Notes under the pieces: model-generated
Databases searched by the model: none
The model's input: only the letters and a program-made list of their open reading frames with translations
Told to the model about the DNA's origin: nothing
From: Brachionus koreanus
Taxonomy: Eukaryota; Rotifera; Eurotatoria; Ploima; Brachionidae
Assembly (NCBI GenBank): GCA_016987375.1
Contig: PJRA01000524.1
Location: forward strand, 1,425,490-1,449,573
Reading direction: 5' to 3'
DNA: 24,084 bases
Position numbers and translations under genes: made by a program
Part shown: in pieces, positions 1 through 8,907 of the stretch
Layout of the letters: the number at the start of each line of letters is the position of its first letter
Position numbering within the stretch: position 1 is the stretch's first letter

Positions 1-590
1 AAAGTTATTAGATTTTTTATCATTTTTTTTCTATTTGTTTATATTGTACCAAATTTCACAAAACCGAATTTTCTAAAAAAAAAATTCTATTAATTACTAA
101 TCTGAAAATTTAATTAATCTTTAATACATCATTTCATATCTAAAAATGAGATTTAAATTATTTAAAAATTATATGCCTATCATTTTTTAGTGAGTTTTAT
201 AGTCTAGGTATTTAGAAATTTAAAATATTTGGTTTTTTAGAATTCTTTCAAACTCTATCAATTAACTAATGCAAGACATAATTCGAGTATTAAGTTTTTG
301 GTTTAAAAAATTAAGGAATCGAATTTTCTAAAAAATTATTGAGTCTTTTTTTTTTAATTTTTCTTTTTCTATTTCACAATTGTCATAAAATTTTTTTAAT
401 TTCTCATCGTAAATAAATATTAATTTTTTTAGTTTATTTTTTTTTAAGTCTTAAAATGAAGAGAATTTTTCTTGCTTTTTTTTTTTACTAATTCCAAAAA
501 GTTTAAGCATCACATTAATAAAAACAGCAACAATCCTCTCAGAAATATAACTCCATGCAGGATTTGATCGAATAATTTAAAATAACTAAA
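1..590. other. gene-free A/T-rich stretch
   Basis: No open frame of useful length and no recognisable motif on either strand. The sequence is runs of A and T with scattered T-tracts. It could be intergenic DNA or old decayed repeat. Confidence 0.6.
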
Positions 591-731
591 TCAAGATAAA
601 CCTGATTAAGATTGTGAATTCACCATTCAAAATTGTTCTTTGTCTATTTCAAAACATTTGCGAATAATACTCGCTTTTTTTCAAGTAACCTCTTGAACAA
701 TAAATTGATTCGGTGTGTCATATGCTGCTTT
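591..731 (-). pseudogene. decayed coding island, family unknown
   Basis: Read on the minus strand from 731 down, one frame gives coding-like sequence (starting KAAYDTPNQFIVQEVT, later KKASIIRKCFEIDKEQF) interrupted by TGA, TGA, TAA and TGA. Each stop is one C-to-T change from CGA or CAA, the pattern expected of an old decaying coding sequence. Base composition is richer in G+C than the flanks. I do not recognise the family. It lies just upstream of, and antisense to, the reverse-transcriptase fragment that begins near 760, so it may be transposon debris. It could still be chance. Confidence 0.25.
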
Positions 732-759
732 TTAGATTTTTCTTAAAATTGTTTAAGCT

Positions 760-1790
760 AAAAAAGGGTTGATTGCAAGCAAAAACAATCTTAGAGGAAG
801 TGTTCTAATTTTTATTCGGTTTTTAAAGGCAATAAAACTTGTTGAAAAACATGGAATATTTTACGATATAGTCTTATTATCACCATCCGAAAAACACATT
901 AAAATCTTGCTAAGAACTTGTGAAAATTATGCCAAGGACTGGAAAATCGAATTTAATGCCTCTAAATCGGCATTAATCCTATTCGAAAAAAAAGTACAAG
1001 TTCTAAAACAGTATTTAAAGTAAATAGCTCTACGATTCCAAAAGTACAAAGTTTGATTTATCTTGGCCTACCTTTTGGAAATCAAAAATCAATAAAGGAT
1101 TTCAAACCAAAATTAATGGAAAATAAGATGAAAAAAGTTGAAAAGAGTTTTTACTCTCTAAATAGTGTTGGATGCAAACCAAAATTAATGAACCCAGAAA
1201 CTATAGCTTTCTTATACAAACAGTTCTCTCAATTAATCTTTAGATATCATTTAGATAATATCTTCATTAATGAAAAAAGTTTAAAGGAATTTGATATACG
1301 GCAAAATATTTTAATAAAACTATTTATTGGACTCAGTAAATTTACAAAAACAAAACCATTGAACAAAGCACTAAAATTGGAGTCAATTAGACAAATTTAT
1401 TATAAGCATAAAATATTCTTTGTCAAACAAATTTTTAATAACCAATTATAGAAAAACGTTTTTAAATGCTTAAGGAAAGATTATAAGATATTTGACAGAG
1501 AGAATACTTCTTTTATTAAACAGTTAGCAAAATTAAAAGATCTGACTAATATAAATTGTACTGAATACGATTGAATGGTGTCTCGAATGTGGCAATTCTG
1601 GACTAACCGACTCGATAAAATACATTTTTTATTTAATAGAATATTGTATATTGAATAATCTTAATCATTTTCTTGTATATAAAACATACTGAATTTTTAA
1701 CTTAATTGTAAAATTGATATTTAACTGTCCATTATTCTTATCTCAATTTGTCCATGGGACTTAAACTTTCATTAAATAAATAAATTTAAG
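760..1790 (+). mobile_element. decayed non-LTR retrotransposon (LINE), 3' part of reverse transcriptase and tail
   Basis: This is the 3' part of a LINE-type reverse transcriptase in two frames. The first segment (769-1023) carries the palm region around DIVLLSPSEKH, followed by a typical thumb-side helix ending NASKSALILF. The second (about 1000-1451) carries the VQSLIYLGLPFGNQ strand and the C-terminal region. The catalytic Y-x-D-D is damaged: positions 859-867 read F-Y-D, so one Asp and its neighbour are missing. The frame changes at an A8 tract (986-993), consistent with a one-base slip. After 1451 the same frame continues with more stops (near 1571). The 3' end is probably the ATTAAATAAATAAA-like tail near 1772-1785, similar in style to the tails of the other LINE fragments here. 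No 5' part is visible, so it is 5'-truncated and dead. Confidence 0.8.
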
Positions 1791-2013
1791 TTTAGGTGAA
1801 CAAATTGAATCAAAGTATTTAATTAAATGCTCAACAATGTGAAATCTTAGAACAAAAAAGGAAAAACTTTAATTTTTTTCAGTTGTGAAAAAATGGTTCT
1901 GCAAAGAGTACAATGTTGTACAACTTTGAACAAACGAATTCTGCAAATAATCTTCATTTTTCGGTAAAATACATATCGTTAAAAAAAACATTAGATAAAA
2001 TTTGCACTAAATT

Positions 2014-2445
2014 TTAGTTTTTGCAGAGCTTAGAACTCATTTGTACAAATTTGTACAGCATTGTAGTGTTAACAGAACTAGAAAAAAAATTATATAGTTT
2101 TTCCTTTTTGTACTGTAATTTTTGTACTAATTTTTCACATTGCCGAAATGCTCCACATAATAGACCGATTTTTTGCATTCGGACATCTTTTTTGAGAATT
2201 AATTCCATTGACCGGCTTCTTTTGTTACATGTGGCATAAATGTAGCTTTTCGATTGAAAATTTAGTTTTAATTCTTTTACTTTAAGCAAAAACTTATATT
2301 CCTCAGAACTAAATACTTCTTTTATTAGCATAGCAATTTTTTGATCATAGAGAATTTTAAAAATGGGGAATAACATAATTCGAATAAAATAGAGATAAAA
2401 ATATACTGAGGCAAACTTTACTTTTATTAAGAATGATGATAACAC
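2014..2445 (-). CDS. unrecognised open reading frame, possible exon
   Basis: The minus strand is open from about 2472 to the stop at 2014-2016, about 150 codons. In DNA this A/T-rich a stop is expected roughly every ten codons, so an open run this long is hard to explain by chance. The first in-frame ATG is at 2376 (giving MLFPIFKILYDQ). The listed upper limit is a GTG, which is unlikely to be a eukaryotic start, so the piece may instead be an exon with an acceptor such as the TTAG near 2460. The product is hydrophobic and basic at the N-terminus, then rich in Lys and Ser with several Cys (ATCNKRSRS, LLCGAFRQC). I recognise no domain. It lies downstream, on the same strand, of the decayed MULE transposase at 2815-3100 and could be part of a transposon. 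Function unknown. Confidence 0.3.
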   Translation of the reverse strand: MLSSFLIKVKFASVYFYLYFIRIMLFPIFKILYDQKIAMLIKEVFSSEEYKFLLKVKELKLNFQSKSYIYATCNKRSRSMELILKKDVRMQKIGLLCGAFRQCEKLVQKLQYKKEKLYNFFSSSVNTTMLYKFVQMSSKLCKN

Positions 2446-2814
2446 TTTTGTGTCTAAGTGTCGAGAAAAAATTTATTTCTTGAAAGTGTATTTTCTAAAA
2501 ATTTTTTATAAATAATTGCTAATTTATCTGATTAATAAATAATCTGATTAAAAATTTCTATTTATCCACAAATTACTCAACAAAAAAATTATCTATTTGA
2601 AATTAAAATTAACATTGAATTCCTCTTTTTGAAAGCAGCTCAGCAAAATTTTAAAAATAAATGTTTTTTTTTGTTTTTTTTCAGTATCTTATAGATGTCA
2701 GTATATTTATACTAGATTAAAACAAAATATTTCAGTTTATTTTTAAGTATATCAAAAAAAAAGAGATAAACTTTATTTTGATTAAAAAATAAATAAGTTA
2801 GTTTTTTTTAAACA

Positions 2815-3100
2815 TTTTAAATTTATTTTTGATAGCATAAATGACTTTTGCTTTGGTGTTTAGTGCTCTGATTTGTTCACCAAATAAAAGTACTAAATCA
2901 CTTCCATATTTTTTTAAAAATTCAACAACTTTTGCAAGTGTTTAGTTACTACATGAGTCTGGTTTAATCCTCGAATGCCACTCAACATTATTATTCGTTC
3001 TTGGTTAATCTAATTTTACTCTATCATGTAAATGCCATATTTTAATTGAAAATCTAGCCTAAACTTGTCAAGATTTTATTTACTTCTCCAATATAATTGT
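2815..3100 (-). mobile_element. decayed MULE-type transposase fragment
   Basis: On the minus strand from about 3100 down, one frame reads FSIKIWHLHDRVKLD, a TAA stop (3005-3007), then PRTNNNVEWHSR (2969-3004), then after a TAA (2942-2944) TLAKVVEFLKKYGSDLVLLF to about 2815. The block W-x3-DRV ... R-[ST]-NN-x-VE-(G)-WH matches the conserved stretch near the C-terminus of MULE-family transposases that often accompany FLYWCH fingers in animals. That identification comes from knowledge of the family; the Gly usually between VE and WH is missing here. A short YIGEV-like piece just upstream (3082-3095) also fits. With two in-frame stops it is non-functional. A further coding-like but interrupted frame lies upstream around 3215-3340 (starting MPRKGQRLCIRGLDTSPST), which I cannot assign. 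Confidence 0.55.
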
Positions 3101-3671
3101 TTTAATTATAAAAATTGCACAAGGAGTGAATAAGGAAAAAAAAGAAGGCTAATGCTTGGACAAGTTGTTTCCTTTTCTATTTAATTTTTCTCTATTAAAA
3201 GTGTTTCTCTATTTTTTGAACTGTTAATTTTGCATCATCATTTATTTGTGTTGATGGACTAGTATCTAGTCCTCTAATACATAATCTTTGTCCTTTTCTA
3301 GGCATAGATATCAATATATGTTTTATTAAAAAAAGCAACACTATTCAATAAAAAGAAAAGAATTTATATACAATAAATTATATTGTAACCAGTAAAAACT
3401 TATTCAATTAGACAAAACTTGGAAACTTAATTAAGGATTACTAAGGCAAACTAGAGTATAAACTGGGTTTTTGTTCACACGTATATAAACTGACATTTCT
3501 CAAAATTAATATGAATAAATTTCAAATAATGGTTAAACAATTTTAAAATTAAGCGAATAATCTCTAAATTTGGTGAAATAATATAATTTAGTAAAATATA
3601 ATTTAATTTTAATTTTGGTATTGTTTGTTTTTATTGTAAGTTATTATTTATCTAATCTAGATGAGTATTTA

Positions 3672-3701
3672 TAATAATTTATATTTCATAATAAATTATT
3701 A
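3672..3701. repeat. A/T inverted repeat, 11-bp stem with 8-nt loop
   Basis: TAATAATTTAT (3672-3682) and ATAAATTATTA (3691-3701) are exact reverse complements around an 8-nt loop. The stem is made only of A and T, so such a structure can arise by chance in this background. Confidence 0.45.
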
Positions 3702-4143
3702 GAATAAAATTTTTATAATTTATATTTTATTCAAAAATTTGTGGCAATTTTGACTCAAAATAAATTTTCTTTGGATCCAAATTTTAAAAATAAAATTTTC
3801 ATTTATAAAAAAAATCGAAAGTTTTTTAAAAAAAAGTTACGAAATTCAATTTTCTAGTTTTTGCATAGTCAAAATTTATCATTAAGCTTCAAACCTTAAT
3901 TTGCTTAGTAATGATGAAAACTTTCAACATATTTATATTTAAATATTATATTTTTTACCAAATTCAGCTTTCAAATCTAATTCTAAAATTTAAATTGTTA
4001 ACTAAACAGTCACGTTGTCTTACGTATCATAATATGAACATTTTTCAAAGTATTTTCAAGCCTGTTAAATAAGTTAACTCTAAAAGCTTCTATTTTATAT
4101 AATAGCTTTTTATTTCGTAATATTCTAATATATTCTAAACAAT

Positions 4144-4153
4144 ATTGCACAAC
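4144..4153 (+). promoter_or_regulatory. candidate C/EBP-type binding site
   Basis: ATTGCACAAC lies 99 bp upstream of the bZIP start and fits the C/EBP consensus TTRCNNAA. C/EBP genes in other animals are often autoregulated, so a site here is suggestive. Near-identical 10-mers also occur at 3114-3123 and, reversed, near 17746, away from any start codon, so one instance carries little weight. Confidence 0.2.
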
Positions 4154-4251
4154 TCTCGTCTTAATACTGCACGCTTTCTGCCACACCATAGCATTTATAT
4201 CTAAAATTTATTTAGAAATTTTAAATCAGATCAAATAATAGGAAAATTTTA

Positions 4252-4935
4252 ATGCTAACAAAATGGTACTTTCAAATTCATCTCTCTATTGAATATGTTT
4301 TAAATTTTGATTTTAAGACAATGAGCATGAAATTGAAGACTTTTTTGTACTCATTTTTTCAACCAAATAATTCTTATTTGATTCAAAAATCAGTGCGTCA
4401 TGCAGACGCGTCAACAAGGAGCTCTAGTTCGGACGAACGAGAGGACTACTTGGACAAGCGAAAGCGCAATAATGATTCTGTGCGTCGCAGCCGCGCCAAG
4501 AGCCGGGCATTGACCCAAGAATGCGCTAATGCGGTTAAAGAGCTTAAGCTTGAAAATATTCAACTGAATAATCAACTAGAATCACTTCAATCTGAGCTGT
4601 CCACTTTGAAATCTTTGTTTCGAGTTTCTTTCAATTATGATCATTTGTCTTTTAAACCGAGTGATGTACCAACTTCTACTTTGTATAAGCTAATAATGAA
4701 TCAAGAGTCAAAGTCTTTGCTTGAAAATCAAACCAACTCCGGGTACTCTAGTCCGGCAATGAGCCAATTTTCAAGCTTAAACAGTTCCCCTACGAGAAAC
4801 GAGTCAGAATTTTACACTAATTCAGATAGATTTTTTATCAATCAAATAAAAAATTCACTGTCTAGTGTGCTTGGGGTATCTGAACCCAAAAAATCTACTA
4901 TAAACGAACATGATTATTCAAGTGTGTTGCCATGA
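4252..4935 (+). CDS. C/EBP-like bZIP transcription factor
   Basis: A nuclear, sequence-specific DNA-binding factor expected to act as a dimer on TTGC-type sites. The basic region (residues 69-85) reads KRKRNNDSVRRSRAKSR and contains the bZIP N-x7-R signature (Asn73 to Arg81). The coiled coil follows directly. Leucines 98, 105, 112 and 119 are exactly seven apart, and the segment ELSTLKSLF (115-123) is nearly identical to the end of the vertebrate C/EBP zipper. Alignment to C/EBP from VRRSR to the zipper end needs no gap. The conserved Ala of the basic region (NNxAV) is Ser76 here. Unlike vertebrate C/EBPs, the bZIP is central, followed by about 100 residues rich in Ser and Asn. The first ~48 residues are A/T-driven and unlike the rest. 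The real start may be Met24 or Met26 (4321, 4327), or an upstream exon may splice into the CAG at 4391-4393. The family is clear; the subtype is not. Confidence 0.85.
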   Translation: MLTKWYFQIHLSIEYVLNFDFKTMSMKLKTFLYSFFQPNNSYLIQKSVRHADASTRSSSSDEREDYLDKRKRNNDSVRRSRAKSRALTQECANAVKELKLENIQLNNQLESLQSELSTLKSLFRVSFNYDHLSFKPSDVPTSTLYKLIMNQESKSLLENQTNSGYSSPAMSQFSSLNSSPTRNESEFYTNSDRFFINQIKNSLSSVLGVSEPKKSTINEHDYSSVLP

Positions 4936-6441
4936 ATAGAATAAAACTTAGAGAAAAATTGCTTTATTTTCTGGGCGAAAAACTGCGATTGTTAACTAAG
5001 TGTAAATCTTTGTTTATAATTTTTGTGTCCCGGTTTAACTTAATGGATAGTTTTGAATGTATGCCATTATGAAATTCTAAAAGCGGCTAAGCTACATGGT
5101 TGATATTGGTCAATTTATAAAATTTTAACCATTATTTTATTTAAAAAAAAACCTACAAACAAGTGTTACACACTTTATTGTCAAGTGTTACAGATAAAAT
5201 TAAAGAACCAGGTTCTTTGCTAAATTTTAGAATTTCTAAAATTTTTATGTCTATAATTTGAATTTTTTAAATAAATTTTTAAAATTTTTTACCTTAAATT
5301 GGAGTGTTTACAAATTTATGTACAAAAAATAATTAAACTCGACAAAAATTAAAAAAAATATACCAAAGTTATTTTGTAATTTTTTTTCAAAATTTAAATG
5401 CAGGAAATGGTCTTCTTTATGATTCTTTTCGATATCATAGAGCTTGAAAAAAATTTAATAAAAGACATAATAAATAGAGTGATTTTGTAGTTTATTAACA
5501 AGTTTCTTAAAGAATTTAAAAAAAAATAAATTTAAATCATTAATCTATATTTATTTTTAAATTTATAAAATTAAAAAAAATGAAAAAAAAGTGAACAATG
5601 AATTCACTAACAAAAAGTAATTAAAAACTTAACATCTTGTTTTTAAGTCTAATAAAATTTAAATGTATTAACAAATAACAAAATTTGAAATTTATGTGTA
5701 AATTTTTAAAAAACCGTGTAAAACTTTCTAAATTTGTTACTTTGAATTAATTTTTTAAAATGAAGTTTGATTTTTTAAAATCTGGTGAACAGTCCTAAAA
5801 ATAAAGAGTCTAAAACAAGTCCTTTGAGTTATTTTTTTGAATAAATTTTTTTGAAATATTTTATTGTTAAAAATGTCAAAAACTATCAAAAAAATAATTG
5901 AAAAATTTTAATTCCTAACAAATTAAATATTTGATATATTTTATTTCTTTCAACTTAAAAATAAAAAGTTTTCATATATGTCATCATTGTTTGTATTTTT
6001 CCATTTTTATTCCCTAAGATTAATGAAAATTTTGTTAAAAAAAATGTTTCTTTGAAATTTCGAAAATTAAATAAGTATTATTATACCATCATCTATTATT
6101 TCCTCCAAATCTAAGTATTTTAGCAGTTTAGTAATTTAAGCAATCTGAATTACCTAAAAGGTGAACATCGGATTGTACAGCCGTCTTCATTACTTAGATA
6201 CAGAAATTAATTGAAATCATAAAAATTATTTTTTATGAAGATTTTTACTAATAATTTAATTTAAATGCTTAATTTTTTTTTTTAAATTTCAATTAAAATA
6301 AAATAAAATTTTTTTGTAATGAAATCAAACATTTTTTAATATTTTTGTTTAAGATATAATTGAAAAAAAATATAAAAAATGATTATATTTGTTGAATAAA
6401 AAACAATTAAAGGCAAAATCATAAGAGATTCAAAAGATCCA
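4936..6441. other. 3' flank of the bZIP gene, then gene-free A/T-rich DNA
   Basis: The 3' UTR of the bZIP gene must begin here; I see no strong poly(A) signal close to the stop, and the first AATAAA-like hexamer is near 5269. A short direct repeat (AAGTGTTACA, twice within 5160-5195) is visible. The remainder has no coding or RNA-gene signal that I can support. Confidence 0.5.
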
Positions 6442-6540
6442 TTAGATCTTTTTCTGTTCTTTAATACTAAATTGCTCAAAGCCAGTTAGTTTATCTTCTT
6501 TTAAAGTATTGATGTTTATAAAATAAGTTGGGCAATCGCT
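6442..6540 (-). pseudogene. possible lone exon or remnant of a PARP-type zinc finger
   Basis: The minus strand is open for 32 codons from 6540, directly after a TTTTTAG that would make a good splice acceptor, to a TAA at 6442-6444. The peptide begins SDCPTYFININT and continues KEDKLTGFEQFSIKEQKKI. The pattern D-x-L-x-GFE-x(5)-[KE]-x(3)-I matches the C-terminal half of PARP-type zinc fingers, compare DDIQGFEIIKQNDKDSI in the ligase III of this window. The Cys at position 3 could be the last zinc ligand. The CxxC and His ligands would have to come from an upstream exon, which I do not find; only a short frame ELRILELEQRLFKF lies upstream near 6588-6640. It may be a terminal exon of an unannotated gene, a remnant, or chance resemblance. 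Confidence 0.25.
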
Positions 6541-7370
6541 AAAAAGATTTTACGCTATTGTAAATTTTGCAAAAAAAACAACAAAAATTTAAAATTTAAA
6601 TAGCCTTTGTTCCAACTCTAAAATTCTTAATTCATTGCTTTATCAAGTTGATTTTAAAGACAAAAGATAAAAAAAAATTTAGTTCTAGTATTTTACGATA
6701 AAGAATTAAGAAAACTAATTTGAAAAGCAAATAATTTTTAAAATTTTCACCAAAAATAGTTGAAAAAAGACTGAAAGATATTACAATGAAATCAAACTGA
6801 AATTGAAAAGCTTTTTGTATCTTTTCTAAATGGTTTCTGAATTAGTATATAACATATTGATTGAAAAGTGGAGAGATTTTTATGAAGCATATATTTGACA
6901 AAATTTATAAAAAAAAATATAAAATTAAATTTTCAATAATTAGAAAATTTTTTTCAAAAATACATCGCTGATCTTTCATTATTGAAAAAAGATCAATTTG
7001 AAACTCACGTAGAATCAAGCAAATTGAAGATTTTTATTATCTTTGATTTAAAGGTTGATTTGATTTATCTTTGATTTACATTCTGACATCATAAAATCTA
7101 TTACAGGTTTTTTTTTGTCTTGTCCTTATCTTAAATATATTTAAATAGAAGCAGATTGATAAATTAATTAAAAATTATCATCAAATTTTATTCATTTTTT
7201 TGCTTGAAATATTTTCATTCAAAAATAGCGACCAAATGGTTTTTACCAAATTTTATTTTTAAAAGAAACTTAATAATTTAAAAATATTAAAAATAACAAT
7301 ATTTTTTTAGATTAGATAAAATATCAATAGTCTTATGAAGACTAATCATAAAATCTTATTCGCATTTAAT
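6541..7370. other. gene-free stretch; 3' flank of Rab28
   Basis: No gene is supported. On the minus strand an AATAAA (plus-strand TTTATT at 7252-7257) lies about 115 nt beyond the Rab28 stop and is a reasonable poly(A) signal for it. A 12-nt motif ATCTTTGATTTA occurs twice around 7035-7080. The rest is A/T-rich filler. Confidence 0.45.
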
Positions 7371-8089
7371 TTATTGAATGGAGCAAATACTACTCTTTTT
7401 TGATGGAGGTTTAGGCGGCTTTACTTCTTTAAATTTGACTATTTCGGCCTTTATCACTCTGTGCTGGTCTTCGACCTGTATACGTGACAAAGGAACATTC
7501 AAAATTTGAGCTGCTATTTGTAAAAACATGGTGTTTACAGACTCACCTGATTTGGCCGAGACCAGAAAACTTTGCATTGACTTTTCTTTTGCATATCTAA
7601 CATGCTTTTCATGTTTTATAGCCCTCAAGTGTTCCAAATCACCTAAGATTATTTAAATAGAAAGAGAAAAAAAATTTATCTTTGAAATATTAATTTACAT
7701 TTATTGGCGACCAGAGCATAAAATATATTTTTACTAGAATTGTTGCAATATTTAACAGCAGTTTGGTACCAATCGTCTAAATTTTCAAAACTGCTATAAT
7801 TGGTAATATCGTAAACAAGAAGAACTGCATCGGCTCCATACAAATATTTGTCAAGCATTGGCCCACCGAGGGTTTGACCGCCGATGTCGTGAACTGAGAG
7901 AGTTACTTGAGTGTGATTGGGAAGATTTATGCGCTTCATGAAAAAGTCTATGCCAAGCGTTTGATTATACTGACGTTCGAATTGGTCCTGTGAGTAACGA
8001 GTTGATATTGAAGTCTTTCCTGAACTTCCATCTCCAATTAAGACCAACTTTAGATTTTTGTTTTTAACCTCTTCTTCTGAATCTGACAT
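7371..8089 (-). CDS. RAB28: Ras-related small GTPase Rab28
   Basis: A small GTPase of the Rab28 branch, which in other animals associates with the BBSome/intraflagellar-transport machinery at cilia and with endosomes. Two exons: 8089-7699 and 7642-7371, separated by a 56-nt GT-AG intron (7698-7643). The joined product has 220 residues, about the family's 221. The GTP-binding motifs are complete: P-loop GDGSSGKTS (19-27), switch I Thr in QTLGIDFF (43-50), DIGGQ (68-72, the Rab28-type form of DxxGQ), NKCD (129-132, with Cys131 split by the intron) and SAK followed by SG. The block GGPMLDKYLYGADAVLLVYD is diagnostic of Rab28. The protein ends CSIQ, a CaaX farnesylation box rather than the double-Cys tail of most Rabs, as in vertebrate Rab28. 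The ATG at 8089 gives the short acidic leader MSDSEEE typical of the family. It is divergent from ligase III. A palindromic X-box lies 185 bp upstream. Confidence 0.97.
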
Positions 8090-8272
8090 ATTTTCAATTA
8101 TTAATCAACATTTAACGATTATATGACTTATTTTTCGAAATTATTTTGCTCTTAATGGTTAGTGATAAACATTTTAGTTTTTATGTTTTGTACGCCTTGG
8201 CACTCTAGTTTGGAGAAAATAAATTAAAATTTTTAACATCTAAAGTGATAGAAATTTTTTCGAATCCAAAGT

Positions 8273-8288
8273 AGTTGCTATAGCAACT
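8273..8288. promoter_or_regulatory. perfect palindromic X-box (RFX/DAF-19 type site) upstream of Rab28
   Basis: AGTTGCTATAGCAACT is an exact 16-bp palindrome. Its inner 14 bp (8274-8287) satisfies every position of the X-box consensus RYYNYYATRRNRAC bound by RFX factors, which drive ciliary genes in nematodes, flies and vertebrates. It lies 185 bp upstream of the Rab28 start and 617 bp from the ligase III start, so Rab28 is the likely target. The distance is in the range usual for X-boxes in compact genomes. The G+C content of its arms is unusual for the surrounding A/T-rich DNA. Confidence 0.7.
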
Positions 8289-8802
8289 GATTTAAATTAA
8301 AATTTCTTAATTTTTTAATTCATTTATTAAAGGATTTAAATATACCCATATACATTTATATTGAGATTAAATTGATACTTATCTTGAGTGTTCAAGCACT
8401 AACATAAATTATTTACTATTTATTTTTAATAAAATTTGAAAAATAATATTTAATTTTTAAAAAATAAAAAGAAAAAAAATGAATTCCTCTAATATCAACG
8501 CCATTTTCTTTGGCGACTTCACAAAGATTCCGACTAGAATTTAAAAAAATATTGAAAAAAAAATTAAAATTTTGTTTGAAAAGGAATAAATTTCGACATA
8601 AACAACTTTATAAAATTTATTCATTTTATTCAATTTAGTCGTTTGGAACAAACTCCTATTTGAAAATAAGAAGACAAAATTAGGCATGTAAATTTTGTTA
8701 TGAGTACAGATAAATTAAGCCTACAATTTAATATACTTCATCTTCAAGAATTGATCAAAAAATTTTAATTTTGGCTCGAAAAAAAAAACATGCCAAAACA
8801 TG

Positions 8803-8820
8803 CATCTCATTAGTGAGATG
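8803..8820. repeat. 7-bp hairpin in the ligase III 5' flank
   Basis: CATCTCA, loop TTAG, TGAGATG: a perfect stem of mixed base composition, 84 bp before the ligase III ATG. It could be a protein-binding site or form a hairpin if transcribed. No family is recognised. Confidence 0.4.
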
Positions 8821-8885
8821 AAAAAAATTCATAAGTAAAAACTCTATATTTAATTCAACTATTTATACTAGGCTTTTTCCTATTG

Positions 8886-8907
8886 ATGTTGAATGAATAA
8901 AGAATGA
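8886..8907 (+). promoter_or_regulatory. two minimal upstream ORFs at the ligase III start
   Basis: ATG TTG AAT GAA TAA (8886-8900) ends 3 nt before the main ATG. A second ATG at 8893 reads four codons and stops with a TGA at 8905-8907 that overlaps the main ATG. If the mRNA includes this stretch, scanning ribosomes would meet both first. If the transcript starts, or is trans-spliced, downstream of 8893, they are irrelevant. The 5' end is unknown. Confidence 0.35.

Larger units (their letters stand above)
3331..4251. other. gene-free A/T-rich stretch upstream of the bZIP gene
   Basis: No coding signal seen. It contains an A/T-only inverted repeat (listed separately) and, close to the bZIP gene, a C/EBP-like site. 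Any 5' UTR, promoter or upstream exon of the bZIP gene would lie at its right end, but I can fix none of these from sequence alone. Confidence 0.5.
8090..8903. other. divergent intergenic region between Rab28 and DNA ligase III
   Basis: This 814-bp region must hold the promoters of both genes. Beyond the X-box it contains a short G+C-raised island at about 8480-8545. On the minus strand that island reads coding-like residues (RNLCEVAKENGVDIRGI) with no start codon, and it also contains CGCCA and TGGCG arms that could pair. I cannot assign it. No TATA box can be picked out reliably in this composition. Confidence 0.5.

Noticed and set aside
2021..2239. Plus-strand open frame of 72 codons.
   Set aside because: Overlaps the longer minus-strand open frame and is more likely its shadow.
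4347..4393. Possible 47-nt intron within the bZIP gene.
   Set aside because: GT and AG are present, but its removal would shift the frame out of the bZIP domain. If the AG is used, its donor must be elsewhere upstream.
8265..8275. B-box-like TTCGAATCC suggesting a tRNA gene.
   Set aside because: No A box, no cloverleaf and no acceptor stem around it.
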